DNA from: Lolium rigidum
Taxonomy: Eukaryota > Streptophyta > Magnoliopsida > Poales > Poaceae
Length of the DNA: 64,000 nucleotides
Assembly (NCBI RefSeq): GCF_022539505.1
Contig: NC_061514.1
Span: 37,105,769 to 37,169,768, forward strand
Reading direction: 5' to 3'
Every line of letters begins with the position of its first letter. Position 1 is the stretch's first letter. The notes below the pieces were generated by a model that saw only the letters and a program-made list of their open reading frames with translations, had not been told where the DNA came from and searched no databases. Of this stretch, positions 11,720 through 24,129 are shown in pieces. The translations under genes were made by a program, and so were the position numbers.

Positions 11720-12480
11720 TCATTCAAAACCTTATTTTTCTCTTGAATCGATAAGGGAGATAGCTGCTCATATTTCTTTGTGCTTATGCAAAATTACAAA
11801 TGCTATTTGGTAAGGAAGTTGCAATTCATATTTAATCAACAATATGTATTTTGGTTGCCGGCGGGGAACGGGTCAGCTTTGTCGCTAATTAAGCTTTGGC
11901 TCTTGTGCAGTAGTTGCAAGAATCTTGGTAGGCTTCAACTCTTATAAAAAGGAACGTGTGCAGTAGTTGCATGCAATCGGCGAATATGCGTGACTGTCCA
12001 CTTGATAATTTATTGCATATATGTTGTCAAGCTTCTGAATAATTAAACCATCTACGTAGTACGTACGCAGTGAAGCTGGTAGGCTTCAAGTAAAATTTAG
12101 GCGAACTCCAAAATGTTCCTAGCTAAAAAAGAGCTGCGTAATTACGTCGGTTCTACAGGTATTTTCTTTTAAACACAATAAGGGGCCGCTATCCATATTT
12201 CTTTAGTGCGCATGCAAAATGCCAAATGCTATTTGGTAAGAAAGCTGCAAATCCGAGTAAACAATTTGCTATTTGGGTTGCCGGCAGAGTTGCTCTTACA
12301 ACTTAGATTAGGTCAACGTTGTCGTTAATTAAGCTTTGTCTCTTCTGCAGTAGTTGCAAACAGCAGTAGGCAGACTGCAACCGTTATGAAGACGAACTAG
12401 TAAACATGCCTGACCGTCCAATTGCAAATTTACAGCTGTCAGGCTTCTAAATAGTAAAACCACTTAGTACCTATCATATT
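11720..12480. repeat. ~430-bp imperfect direct duplication
   Basis: About 11730-12060 and 12160-12480 share landmarks in the same order: CATATTTCTTT.GTGC, AATGCTATTTGGTAAG, GGTTGCCGGC, TTAATTAAGCTTTG, GCAGTAGTTGCA and CAGGCTTCT near the end. Divergence is about 20-25% by eye, so it is old. No coding potential is seen. The second copy abuts the truncated LINE. Confidence 0.6.
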
Positions 12481-12481
12481 T

Positions 12482-13845
12482 GACGCGGAATGGAATCCCA
12501 TTGAAAATCGGTTTGCATCTAAATTAGGATGTTGGCGTAGTAAATTATTATCGTACGAGGATAGATTGGTTCTAATTAATTCGGTTCTTACAAGTCTGCC
12601 AATGTTTATGCTATCCTTCTTGGAAATCCCAATTGGGGTGAGGAAGAGGCTGGATTTTTATAGATCTAATTTTTTCTGGCAATCTGATGAGCATAAGAAG
12701 AAGTATAGGTTATCTAAATGGAGTATTCTGTGTAGACCAAAAGATCAGGGGGGTTAGGGATTGAGGTCTTGGAATTGAAAAATAAACGTTTGTTGAGTAA
12801 ATGGTTGTTTAAAATCCTTACAGAGGAGGGTATGTGGCAAAAACTCTGATATAACAAGTATATTAAAAATAAAACTTTAGCTCAAGTTGAGGTTAAACCA
12901 ACTGACTCACCCTTCTGGAAGGGTCTTATGCATGTGAAAGCGGATTTCTTTAAGAGAGGTTGTTTTAAAGTAGGAGATGGAAATTCTGTGAGGTTCTGGG
13001 AAGATGTGTGGATGGGTGATACGCCATTATCCCACCAATATTCGGCGTTGTACAATATTATTCAGCATAAGAATGTGTTAGTGTCGACCGTGCTTGCTAC
13101 GCAACCTATTAATATTACATTTAGAAGAGGCTTGAATGATAATAAGTGGCTGCAGTGGATACATTTATGCCAAAGATTAATTACAATCAATTTAACATCT
13201 GAATCGGATAAGTTTGTTTGGAAACTAAATGAGTCGGGTATGTTTACAGTTAAGTCTATGTATCTTGATATGATGAATGGGCACACTGTTTATCTTCGTA
13301 AGTATTTATGGAAGTTGAAGATCCCTTTGAAGATAAAAATCTTTATGTGGTTCCTTAATAATGAAGTGCTTTTGACTAAGAATAATTTAGCTAAACGGAA
13401 GTGGAATGGTTGTCAAAAATGTTGTTTTTGTGATTCCATGGAAACCGTGAATCATTTATTTGTTCATTGCCCGTTTGCACAGATCGTATGGGGTATGATG
13501 TATTTTACTTACAACATTCCTCCACCAGCTAATACTAATATGTTTGGTAGATGGCGTAATGGAGTGAGGAAAGAGGATAAACAAAAAATTCGAATAGGTG
13601 TTTCGGCCCTATGTTGGGCTATTTGGAGGACTAGAAATGATATGATCTTTAACAAACAAAGTGGGACTAATTTTTTGCAGGTTATCCGGCGAGCTGCTCA
13701 TTCAATTCAGCAATGGGCGTTACTCCTCCCTATGGAGCAGCGGGAGGCTATGGTTATTGGATGCAACCGGATGCTACGGGTTGCTCAGGACTTCTATTTC
13801 CTGGCTACTGGGTGGCGACATCTTAATAGAATAGCAAATGCATAG
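12482..13845 (+). pseudogene. 5'-truncated LINE ORF2: end of reverse transcriptase plus zf-RVT domain
   Basis: The reading frame begins mid-protein at about 12487 (a 'WNPIENRFASKL..W' phrase). It goes through the conserved 'SLPMFMLSFLEIP' and 'NFFWQ' phrases of plant LINE reverse transcriptases, then a one-base frameshift near 12755 and a stop near 12848. From 12928 it stays open for 305 aa. That part carries the zinc-binding zf-RVT domain (Cys-x2-Cys..Cys..His-Leu-Phe-x2-Cys-Pro-Phe-Ala, about residues 162-185) and a 'CWAIWRTRNDMIF' phrase. The catalytic YADD box lies upstream and is missing. This is a dead, 5'-truncated copy, the usual outcome of target-primed reverse transcription. Confidence 0.9.
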
Positions 13846-13963
13846 CCTTTCTATTCGCCTTATGTGGCCTGGTTATTTCTGTTTCGAATTTAGATTCTCA
13901 GTGATTGTAATAAGTGAGGATGGTTTATGGTGAACTGACACTTGAGTTTTAATAAAAAAAAAA
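13846..13963 (+). mobile_element. 3' UTR and poly(A) of the truncated LINE
   Basis: About 100 bp follow the ORF2 stop and end in TTTTAATAAAAAAAAAAA. A second short fragment follows (13964-14020: GTGTGCATC...GATGCAGAGGCTGG...TTTATCGAAAAAA). It resembles the 3' end of the other LINE family at 11123-11612, so two non-LTR tails abut. No convincing target-site duplication was found. Confidence 0.6.
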
Positions 13964-15125
13964 CCGTGTGCATCTACTGATGCAGAGGCTGGGGCGATGC
14001 TCCTTTATCGAAAAAATTTGATGATCTACTATTTTGTTTCATCTTTTATCTGTGCCAGTAGTATAGGTAGGCTACTTCTGGCTACTACTGTTTTGTTCAA
14101 CTCGAGTAGTGTTATATGACATTAGTGTTGTTGTTAGTAAAAACTAGCAAGGTGGCCCTCGCAAATGCGAGGGCATCATCTTTAACTGATTAAAGCTCTT
14201 GATGATATAAATATATGGTGTCATAGATAACAATTTTTTTGACATTATCCCAAAAATTATATGAGGTAAAACATCACATTTTTAAAAAAAAATTGATTTG
14301 TCAAGAATAGTTACTATGACATTTCAAAGAATACCAGGTCACATATTCTATATTTTATATTTATTTTTTGTCATTAAAGTCCACTAATTTGTTAATTCAG
14401 TATTGAAGGTGTAACCTTGCATTAGTGAATTTTTATCGTGACAATCCAACATATTGTTATTGTTACTCTTACACTTACATCATTATTCTCTATAATAATA
14501 GACCGATGAACTACCTCTATGTACATATTGTTCTTACCCTCTTTTCTATTTAATCCAACTATGCTAGTGGATTACTTCCGCGTTGTAGCTCTCACCCGGA
14601 GTCCGAATCAGTATCACCATAAACTTGTGTCAACTGACTTAGAAGTGGGACATGTCTATCTTGAAATTACCATTTGTAAAATGTTCGTAAATAAACGTAG
14701 CCAAACATGGCGGTGAGCTTTAAATCCAAAACCATATAATAATAATATTTCTAATCATCTATAGAGATTTTTCTAACATGGTTATAATGTATTGGGATGG
14801 ACCCTAGCACTCTATCAAAAATAATTTATCTAGTCCTTCAGAACCAATTACACCCTTTTCTCATAATAACTGATTTAGAATGTATTAGGAGAGACCCAAT
14901 GGCATGTATGTGCGTTACGAACACACGTTAGCATGTGGTCACCATGAGTGTATATGCTTAGAGCAATGAACGACCGTATTACCTACAACCGAAGTTCCGG
15001 AGAAACACTCGGTATATATCCAACTATCGAGCAAAATAATTGTGGAGCAAGATGTGAGGTCAATATTTTTGTATAATCTTTTCTTAATCAGACATACATG
15101 TGCTTTACTTTGGGAAATTCAATTC

Positions 15126-15490
15126 GGCTCCCGGGTGCGTATGCTCCCTCTACCAACAAAACATATTTCAAAGTGTGGAAAAATTTTGAAAAAAAATCTT
15201 ACATGTACATCTCCATAATATATGTGTATGCGTCAAGTTTCACGAAAAAATAATATTTTTTGTGGCCAATGTAAAAAAGAGAAAACTTATCATGTGAAAA
15301 GCATTATTTTCAGCACTGAATTTTGTCTTTTTTACACACGTCACATGACAAGTTCATTTTTTATGAAACGACTTTGTGAGCGCGTAGCACATGAACATGT
15401 ACGTGCGAATTTTTTGTTTCAACTTTTTTGAAATTTAAAATATGTGTAAGATGCATTTCAAAATATAGGGAGCATATGCTCCCATGTTCC
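15126..15490. mobile_element. MITE with GGGAGCATATGCTCCC-type inverted ends
   Basis: The left end reads CTCCCGGGTGCGTATGCTCCCT and the right end AGGGAGCATATGCTCCCATG, imperfect inverted repeats about 360 bp apart. The interior is AT-rich with internal inverted similarity (AAAAATTTTGAAAAAAAATC near the left, GAATTTTTTGTTTCAAC near the right). There is no ORF. A Mutator-type origin is possible; no clear 9-bp target duplication was found. Confidence 0.55.
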
Positions 15491-15514
15491 AAAACATCAC
15501 TCCCACTTACTTTG

Positions 15515-15650
15515 TACTACCTCCTTCCAAAAAAAATATGACGCAATTTTTTTGAAATCTGGATGTATCTCTACACTATTTAGTGTAAGTGTAAAGATAC
15601 ATCCTAATTTAGACAAATCTGCTACATCCTTCTCATGAGGGAGGTGTAAT
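15515..15650. mobile_element. Degenerate Stowaway-like MITE
   Basis: TACTACCTCCTTCC on the left and GAGGGAGGTG on the right resemble Stowaway termini (CTCCCTCCGT...GGGAG with TA duplications). The interior GGATGTATCTCTACAC...GTGTAAAGATACATCC forms the expected hairpin. The ends are diverged, so the boundaries are approximate. Confidence 0.4.
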
Positions 15651-16455
15651 ATATTTTTTTTCTTCTGATTGTTCAGATATACCCAATTCATTTAATGTAT
15701 AAATCACTTCACACTATTTAGTCTAATGTCCACTGTCTTCTTATAGGCTACCCGGCTCAACGGTAAGACGATAGCACCAGAGACACAACATGTCCTCCTC
15801 GCCGGCACTCTCGCTCAGCTCATACTGGCGTATGTGGTTACTAAAAAAACTGATTCTAATTTTAATATATTTGACGTTCTAGTCTACAGACCTTGCCATG
15901 TACGTGTGGTTTAGAACATATACGCACGCGATACAGTTCGACGCTAGCATCGTATACACACATAACTCACCTGAACTTTTAAAAAAATACTGATCTAAAC
16001 TGACGGGATAGGCAACATATATGGCTTAATCTAGACCTCACTTAGAAGAGATTAAATCGGAGTCTTACAGGAAAAAAAGTAACATCTGTTACTCGTATGG
16101 TAAAGAGACTCTGGTTTCATGTTTTTTTTCTTTCCTGTACTACACGTTTACGTGCTTTAGACTTTCATGTGTCAAATAAAAAAGTCACACTACTATTTTT
16201 GTCATAAAATCTCAGCCCGTAAGGTACAAACCCGTAAGGTACAGACCTATCGTGGTGGTCTGGATATTTTGCCAAGTAAAAAATAGACCGTGTCAAGTTC
16301 ACGTCCGTGTTACACATGTGTACGTTTACGTAAATCTCTTATTAAATCATAGTCACAAATTACAGATCTAATGGTTAAAATTAATTTAGATGATGTGGAT
16401 TAACCTCGTGTCTCTATTTAAAATCCCTTATTTTGCTTTTAGTATATAATAGATA

Positions 16456-17640
16456 TGTCAAAACCTACAGCTTCTTTATGGAAAATTGCTTTAGTGGTGT
16501 GTCCCTCTCTATAGCGGCACGCCACCAGTATTTCTACCACTGGGGGCATGGGAGAGACACACCATTACTATGTATGTAACTAGTGCTGTGAGTTTTGCAC
16601 GGTCCTTGTAACAATACCAGTGGCAGCATTAATACTAACTTTGATACGCCAAACTAAACATATTTGCACTAGTGTCAGGCCTCTATTTGTGATATTTGAT
16701 TCATAATATACCAATATGATGTAGTAGTATATTTTGTATTATTTTCTAAACAATTAGTGAAATATTTTGTTGACTTAATTAGGACAAAAGGTTAGAGTAC
16801 ACTTATGGATAGACTGAGTACGCGCCAACTTGACACTTGGTTACTTCGTGAGCTCGTCGACGACAGTTGCTGTACATGCTGAGAACGATGCGGGAGTGCG
16901 CGTACGGATCCGGTCAGCCAACGGGGCGTAATTGGGAAAGGATAAAGCTGGCAGACCTCTTCTTATCTTACTTTCACGGATAAGAAGTGTGTGAATGAAT
17001 TGAAGCAAGAAGGTCGAGTGGGTAACCCAGAGACCACCATATACTTGCTTTGTCTGTGAAAGTTGAATCTGTGTCGTCAGTACGTACAGATATTTCACTG
17101 CGCCATTGTCAACTTGAAAACCTGCAAGATGCTGCCCTTGTCAGCATGTGACGGAAATAAAGTCTGGCGAAGCGTGTGCGATTTGCAGAGGGCGAGACTA
17201 ATTAGAGAATGAATGGTTGGGACTACCGGACAGCAGCTAGAGATCGAAATTCCAAGATCAATCACGCGACTAATAAAGGGTGGCTCTATCAACGGGGCGA
17301 TCACGGCACATTTTCATGATTTTAATTTAATTTATTTTAAATTTGTAAAGGACAAACATTGGTCGTTTCGGTATTGATTTTTCTGAGATTTTTATTGTAA
17401 AAGTAGTAAAACTATGCTTCAACCATAAGAGGAACTTATGTCGATGGTCTTTGGTTGTTATGAAGTTTTGTTGCCATGCTAATTATTGGTGATTATATTG
17501 TAAAATTTTGGTGCCATGTTAATTATTACTGACATAAGAGAAGGTGAATTCGACGTTTGGCTGAGCACGGTGGGAAAACAATATCCTTGGCGGAGGTTAT
17601 AATAGTAGAGAGATAGAATATAGACTACTGAGTTCCACCC
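16456..17640. other. No recognised gene
   Basis: The stretch is AT-rich DNA. From 17300 down to 16840 the minus strand has a leader-like composition and an 85-codon open frame, but no start context, domain or splice pattern that I recognise. It could be the remains of an untranslated region. Confidence 0.4.
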
Positions 17641-17689
17641 ATGTAGGGGTGTGTGATAGAAACAAGCACCTCCCGTAGGGTATCTACCA

Positions 17690-17895
17690 CTCAACGGAAG
17701 GTTCAGCCGGCGACGGATTCCACCTGCAAATTGGTCAACTGGCGGCTAGCACGCCGGCCCCTTACTATATCCGTGACCTCATGTGAAATTGATACTCCAC
17801 AAGTAATTAGCAACTTAAAAAAATTGGTCACGCGACGCCTAGCAGGCCGGCCCCTTACTATGTTGGTGACCTCATTTGGATTGATACTCTACAAT
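17690..17895. repeat. ~100-bp tandem duplication
   Basis: GCCGGCCCCTTACTAT followed by GTGACCTCAT.TG and GATACTC.ACAA appears near 17752 and again near 17852, in a unit of about 100 bp. It is a two-copy local duplication without coding content. Confidence 0.65.
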
Positions 17896-17899
17896 TGAT

Positions 17900-19480
17900 T
17901 ACCAGCTTAACAAACCGGTCACCCAAAGGCTAAACTTATATTAGTATGACCATACGAGGTTCAAGAAGGATTGTAATTCACTTTGTTGGTGGACAGCAGT
18001 TTACACATTCTACATAGAGTGAAGTACGTTCGTCCTAAAGGAGCTAAAGTTTGTGTTCAGGTATGCTCGATGTACTATCCCTTGTGTCATTTGTGTTAGT
18101 AATTTGAACTTGGTTAGCTGCTTCTGATTCAAACGTAAAACAGTAATATGTGCGTTGTACCTAGTCACATCTCCATATATGTATGTATCATTCCTTTCCA
18201 CCCTTGTGTGATTTTCGGTGTCGTTTAAACTGAGTTATAACATTGTAGCGGCATTATGTATGATCTAACAAGTAACTATAAGTACCCGCGAATCTCCCAG
18301 ATGCTATGTTCGTCCGCTGTGCTACTCTTTGCTTGGCCTCATGTTTGGCTCCTAATTTAAAAATAGTCCTTGATCTTACATAGACATCTAAACAATTGAT
18401 AGCCCTTTTGCCTAATCCGTGGAAGATATAGTCATGTTTGCTATATTTTGCATAAACAAACTTTTGCAAATTGAATATATCGGTACCTTTGTATGGCTTC
18501 TAAACCCCCTTTAGCATTAGATCGTTGCTCATTATTATTTTTCTATCATCACAACAAGAAAGCATGGAGGTTTTCGAAAACCCTAGGGTTCATTTCCTTC
18601 CAATTTCCGAACAAATGAGGATAACAGATGAATGTATCATAAGAGGGGCCATGCTCCTTATATACTCATGTTGTTTGGAATTTTATACGGAGTGCCATGA
18701 GAACATTGAAAGGCATAGTATTCCCTCATTTCTTAATATTCGTGCCATCACATATTTTTGTTGACGCGAGACTTTTAGGATTGATTTTGACAAGCCATGT
18801 AACATCGTTGAACGACTGGAGGATATTTTCCGATCATTGCATATAATTCTACATTAGAGCAGCCAAAAAAACGACGTGATCCGCATATAATGAAGTACAT
18901 GTATTTATGTCCATCTTGTAAGCATTTTCGGATATCCTTGATCAGGAAATTGGAGATGTCTTCATCACCTTTTTTTCTAGCTTAGATAAAAAAAAATCCT
19001 TGTTTCTCCATTTTAACTGGGAAGGTGAAGATTGGAAAGAAAGATGATTTCTTTCTTGCCAATGCACCAACATTATATGAAAAAAATCTAGTGAAACCAT
19101 GCATGGTAAGACAATACCTTGTTAGTTGGAATAGAAAATAATTATTGGTTTGACACCTTGCTCCTTGAAGTCAGCCAATTGAGTTTGTTTATCCAGTGGA
19201 GTCTTTCTTATCGATGTATAGCAAATAGCAATAGGTCGGTAATAATAGCGTATTTCTCCTTGTGGCTTGTGAGTTGTAGTAACCCATCCATTGTTATTCT
19301 GAATTTGATGGAGAATATATTTGTGTTGCCTTGCGTTTATTCTAGAGGGACTTAATTATCTTAGCATCATAGATTCGTCATATTATGTTTGTTTACTTGC
19401 AAAAGTACATTATTGTAATTTTATCTACTGATAATCAACCAAAATTAACTTCAGATGGATGATCTTTAGGTTCTGGTATC
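17900..19480. other. Region upstream of CYP51H gene A; no gene recognised
   Basis: AT-rich DNA with stop-broken frames on both strands. The last few hundred bases before 19522 must include the promoter of the P450 gene, but no TATA box or other element stands out clearly enough to call. Confidence 0.45.
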
Positions 19481-19521
19481 GCAATACGATCGCGCTCGTG
19501 CCGGTACCAAACTAAAACAAC

Positions 19522-21741
19522 ATGGAGATGCCAATTAGCGCTCTTTGGTTCACCATGGCGCTTTTTCTCATCACTCTAGTTCTCACCAGGATTGCAAATA
19601 GAAGAAATACCGTTGATGATGTTTGTACACTACCACCTCCGCCGGAGGTGAAGGGTATTGCTCTTATGGGACTGTTTCCTACTCTATTTACAAAGGGCCC
19701 TGAAGCTACGATGCATTATCTGTATAACAAACTTGGCAGTGCATTCACTGTCAGATTTCTTTGGAAAAGGACAACTTTTTTAGTTGGTCAGGAGGCCTCC
19801 GGTGTTTTCTTCCAAGGCTTGGAGTCAGAAGTTACCCAAGGAAATTTATTTGAGTTCACCGTTCCCATGTTTGGGAGAGATATGGGCTTCGCAGTAGATT
19901 ACGCTACTCGAATGGAGCAGACTCGCTTCTTTGTTGAGTCTCTGAGGCCAGCACAGCTCAGAAGCTACGTTGATCCAATGCTTCAGGAAGTGGAGGTGAA
20001 TAACAAATTAACCCACAGTCGCTCTTTTTAGCACCTTGACCAATTTAATTATTTCATTTATCAGCACAAGCTTAAATGTTAATTTACTAAGTTGTTAAAA
20101 GAAATATACTAATAAATGGCCTTACTAGTATATATTTTCCTTATTAGTAACTATATCTATGAAGATTCACACTGCAATCTGGGCCAATCAGTTCATTGGC
20201 ATGTATAGATATGCATTCCCAAGAAATAAACCACATTAGCACAATATAATATTTTCATCATCCAAAACTACAAGAAAAACAATGCATCGAAACGCAAGGC
20301 TTTTGCGTTTTCGCGAAAAAATCATCCAAAACTACAATAAAAACACGGGCGGCATGGCAAACATATAGTTGCATTAGAGTTTATGCATTGGGACACGATA
20401 TATATTTGAACCTTTTCAAATTGAGCCTCACAATATATGTATACTATTCTGCAAAAGACGTTACTTAATCAAACAAACTTTAAAATAATACTCAAAAATA
20501 TTTTAAGATGGTTGGACACGTATATATCTTTATGGGACTGATAAAAAAGTGCACCATTGGAATGTGTTGGTCAGCATTTAATTTAAGCTTGGGGGCAAAC
20601 ACTATCATCGTTTCCTTCAAAAGCGTGTGGTTTACTTCTGTTTACGGATGTGCGGTCGAGAAATCTGCGGAACATGCATGTTTGTTGTGTTATGATACAT
20701 ATGATTTGACTCGTGATCTAATAATGTTTATGTTTTCCACAGAACTACTTTGAAAAATGGGGAGAGCAAGGGGTTGTTGATCTAAAATATGAATTTGAGG
20801 AGCTACTAATGTTGATCTCAAGTCGATGTCTTGTTGGAAAAGAGGTCCGAGAGAAGATGTTTGGCCAGTTCTGCACATTGTTTCATGAAATTGAGGAAGG
20901 TGTAAACTTTGCCAGTTTCATGTTCCCGTACATCCCAATTCCGGTAAACCGCCGGCGTGACAGGGCTCGGATAAGGCTTACAGGGATTCTTTCTGAGGTT
21001 GTGAGGTCACGTAAGATCTTCAATCGTGTTGAGGATGATGTGCTCCAGAGGTTTATAGATTCAACATATAAAGGAGGCCGTGGCACAACCGTAGAAGAGG
21101 TCAGCGGGATGATGCTCGGCTTGATCTTTGCCGGAAAACACACAAGCGCAATGACCACCACATGGACTGGAGCTTGCCTTTTGAGCCATCCAAAGTACTT
21201 TGATGCTGCTTTAGAGGAGCAAAAACAGATAATTATAAAATACAATGGCAAGATAGACTATAATATTTTGTCAGAGATGGTCACCCTGCATAGCTGCATC
21301 AAGGAGGCGGCAAGATTGCACCCTGCTCTACCAACTTTGGTCCGTCAGGTAAAGAAGGACACCACGGTGCGTACAAAGGAGGGTTGTGAATATGTCATCC
21401 CGAGAGGTGACACCTTAGTAAACCTTGTAATGGTGAACAATATGTTGACACATATATACAAGGATCCTAAGGTGTATGACCCCGATCGCTTTCGTCCTGC
21501 AAGAGAGGAGGATAAAGCTGGTGGAAAGTTTTCTTACACATCTTTCGGTGGTGGAAGGCATGCGTGTGGTGGTGAAGCTTATGCTTACATGCAAATCAAG
21601 ATTATATTTAGTCATTTGCTGAGGAATTTTGAACTGAAGCTGATTTCTTCTTTTCCCAAGCCAGACTGGAGCAAGTTTCTACCTGAGCCCAAAGGAAAGG
21701 TTATGGTAAGCTACAAGAGATGCCATCTGCCTAGCACCTAA
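19522..21741 (+). CDS. CYP51H: CYP51H-type cytochrome P450, gene A
   Basis: Two exons, 19522-19995 and 20743-21741, give 490 aa. The intron (19996-20742) starts GTGAAT, ends CCACAG and is in phase 0. The protein has an N-terminal membrane anchor (about residues 8-25), an SRS1-like 'FEFTVPMFG' (110-118), the helix I motif AGKHTS (288-293), ExxR (E346, R349), 'YDPDRF' (403-408) and a complete heme loop FGGGRHACGG with Cys433. Length fits CYP51 (~485-490). CYP51 proper demethylates obtusifoliol in sterol synthesis. This sequence departs from it at SRS1 and has Lys where CYP51G has Gln in AGQHTS, as in the grass CYP51H subfamily, whose oat member oxidises beta-amyrin. The substrate here is unknown. 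It is likely ER-bound. The stop overlaps an AATAAA signal (21740-21745). All key residues are present, so it looks functional. Confidence 0.92.
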
Positions 21742-22085
21742 TAAATATATTTCATCTTCCTACCAACATATATTTGTGTGTTTGTACTTTGTTGTATACT
21801 TGTACGTTTCAGAAATGGCTACGAGCTTAGTCATGTTAAGCTCGTATCTTGTTTACCTTTTCTTCAAGCATTTGGCCCCTCGGCCCATAAATAAACAATG
21901 TCTTATATTTGTATTTATCTCCGGTTTTATTTTACTTACTGATGGATGTGATGCAATGATTGACATGAAATGTGTTCTAGACAACTAAAACACGTAGTAT
22001 GTCAAACTGGGTACATATTGTTACAAACATAATAATGTTAGGAGTGCTTGTTATTCGATATGACCATCTGACAAAAACATCCCTA
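21742..22085. other. 3' flank of CYP51H gene A
   Basis: AT-rich sequence beginning with AATAAA at the stop codon, a plausible polyadenylation signal. A short open frame at 21776-21988 has no recognisable features. Nothing else is seen. Confidence 0.4.
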
Positions 22086-22089
22086 ACAA

Positions 22090-23300
22090 TATGACAAGAA
22101 ACTCTTCTCCCTCAACCTACCGATCTATGAATACAAGACTAAGCTTTGTGGTTGAGCCGTGTGCGAGCGGGTCATGTGTGACATACGTGGCTAGGTCGGA
22201 TAATCATGGCACAAAGCTATGTGGCACGTTCCTTCACCCCCGAGGTGACCGCATGACATGTAGACGAGAGCCCATTTTCGAGCAAAGGCGGATCGACGAA
22301 AACGCTGATGATCCGCAACCGATGTGCCCTCAGAAGAATTCCTACCACGCTCCTAGCCTTCCGAAGCGCCGCACCAAAGCAACACCTTCAAGAGGGGATG
22401 CGACGATGACGACACTGCTGCTCGGACAAATCCTAGGGTTTCCCCCGGTATGCAGGAGGGGTGTGGGTACGGAGGACCTCGGCGGCCTTCAAGAAGGTAT
22501 GGCGGCGCCCGCGGGCGTCACAGCGTCGGTGTCGGCCATCCGACAGGAATTTCTCCCGCTCCCCTAAGGACCACGACCCCGGACGCTCTATCGCGCTCCA
22601 CCAACCTCGCCGTCCACCAACTTGCACCACCACGATCTTGCCATCACCACCACCGTTTCACCGTGGACTGAGAAACGAAGACCGACGAAAACGAGAGGGT
22701 GCCACCAGGGACTAGGAGGGACTAAACAGCGGCCACACGGGAGGTGACAACCTCCACCGCCACATGCGGTAACCGGCCGAACGCAGCTACAGGAGCAGAC
22801 TAGGCCCATCTGGCCCGGCCGAGCCCAGCGGACTCGTGAAGGTCCCTTGGTCGCGCTGCAGTCAGTGCGTCGCCGTCCAACTCCACCCTCAGCACGAGGC
22901 GCTCTGTCGCCCGTCGGAAGCAGTACAGGAGCGCCCAGGCCTAGCCCGCCTAGACCTAGATGGGCCCTAAAGGGCCCAGAACTGGGCCGGAGGAGCGCCG
23001 CCACCAGCTTCCCTGCCACCCCGCCGCCAAGCGGCCGCGTCACCGCCAACTGGCCACCCAGAGCTGCGCCACCTGGGGAAGTGCACCGCCGCCGGACATG
23101 GAGAATCCCGCGCCTCCACTCCAAGCGCGCGGGTACGGGCATGGCCACCGCCGCCGGAACCGTGCGGGCTTTTCCCGGCGGCCTACGCCAGCGGCGGCCG
23201 TGAGGGGAGGAGGAGGAGGGAGCTTGGGGCTAGGGTTTGCAAGGGTTCGCCCCGAGTCTGCCCGCGGGGGACGAACGGGGACGAAACGTTTAGTCTTCTG
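22090..23300 (-). mobile_element. GC-rich retroposon-like block
   Basis: It stands out sharply from its AT-rich flanks. On the minus strand it resembles the GC-rich leaders of grass LINE/retroposon copies: 'aaccctagccccaagctcc' near 23230, then Ala/Gly/Arg/Pro-rich frames open on several strands. The longest minus-strand frame (23148-22588, 186 aa) is low-complexity and has no domain. Similar blocks lie at 34612-35858 and 54210-55020. No target duplication was found, so a decayed gene 5' end is an alternative. Confidence 0.35.
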
Positions 23301-23860
23301 AAACGTCGCGAAAAAGGTACATACATACATAGGTAAATACATGATTATTTTGACAGGTATTTGTGTTTAAATGGGAATAATAATAGCATATCAACTGTAT
23401 AGAGAATTGTACTGACGTTTTTCAAAAGATGAAAATTATAACGCAAATTCTAGTTCATAGTCGACCTTGTTTTTTCCATAGGGCGAGGTCACGCGCCGTG
23501 CCATGCGATGCGCATCCTACTGTTCCACCTGGAGCAACGCAACTAGGCCCACCGCACACTCCTCTGTTCGATACCCGTGCGAGGCGCATCCATTCCCCTT
23601 TCTCTCGTCGTGTTTTTGTCCGTGGGCTCCAGATTAGGATGTCGTTCGTCGGCCGCCGGTGAGAGACCGCCACAGCCCACAGGTGTTCTCACCTACCATC
23701 TGAGCGCCACCACGCTGCTCCCTCCCGCTGATCTGGGCACCGCCGGTGCGGCTAGGAAGCAGGAGACCAACATCCGTTGATTCTCCCCCTCCATCTAGTG
23801 TCGATCTCCCACCATCGATTTTCCTGCTTCGATTCCGGTCGGCTGCCGTGTCAGGATCCC
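23301..23860. other. Mixed intergenic DNA, no recognised gene
   Basis: A short AT-rich stretch is followed by a GC-richer leader-like part (23470-23830) with no domain-bearing frame. It may belong to the same repeat as the LTR-like fragment that follows. Confidence 0.3.
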
Positions 23861-24125
23861 GATCGGATCTGACTGAATAGAATCATCTAATACTGGAATT
23901 TGACAGAAATTTAGAGATAAACAAGGTAATTGTTGGATAGATATTGAAGTAAATTGCAGTAATTGAAGAACTGGAAATAAGAACAAGATAGTTTTTGATT
24001 TCTTGATTGATATCACAAGATACAAAGGTAGCCTTATATGGAGTGGCTAGATACAAGATGATGGACTAGTTGAAATACCAATACTACCCTCACACAACTA
24101 ATAACCTTATCAATTTTTCATTGTT
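23860..24125 (-). repeat. Possible LTR fragment (Copia-like), minus strand
   Basis: Read on the minus strand, a 'CTAGCCACTCCATATAAGGCTACC' region (TATA-like) is followed by 'TATCTTGTGATATCAATCAAGAAATC' and 'CTTGTTCTTATTTCCAG', which look like the promoter and leader part of Copia LTRs in grasses. Ends and target duplication were not found. It could equally be a decayed gene leader. Confidence 0.35.
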
Positions 24126-24129
24126 TCCC

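Larger units (their letters stand above)
14150..16450. other. AT-rich intergenic repeat DNA; palindrome GCCCTCGCaaatGCGAGGGC
   Basis: Near 14155 a perfect 8-bp inverted repeat with a 4-base loop follows AACTAGCAAGGTG. I associate this arrangement with a widespread grass repeat family but cannot name it. The rest is AT-rich without coding regions, apart from the MITEs listed separately. A possible right edge is the AGTATATAATAGAT phrase near 16441. Confidence 0.35.

Noticed and set aside
12482..13845. Active LINE
   Set aside because: The catalytic part of the reverse transcriptase is missing, and a frameshift and a stop are present.
18254..19355. Remains of a coding gene upstream of CYP51H gene A
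   Set aside because: Short frames on both strands gave no recognisable domain; stops are frequent in every frame.
22588..23148. 186-aa minus-strand protein
   Set aside because: Low-complexity Gly/Ala/Arg composition, several overlapping frames open on both strands, no domain. Typical of GC-rich non-coding leaders.
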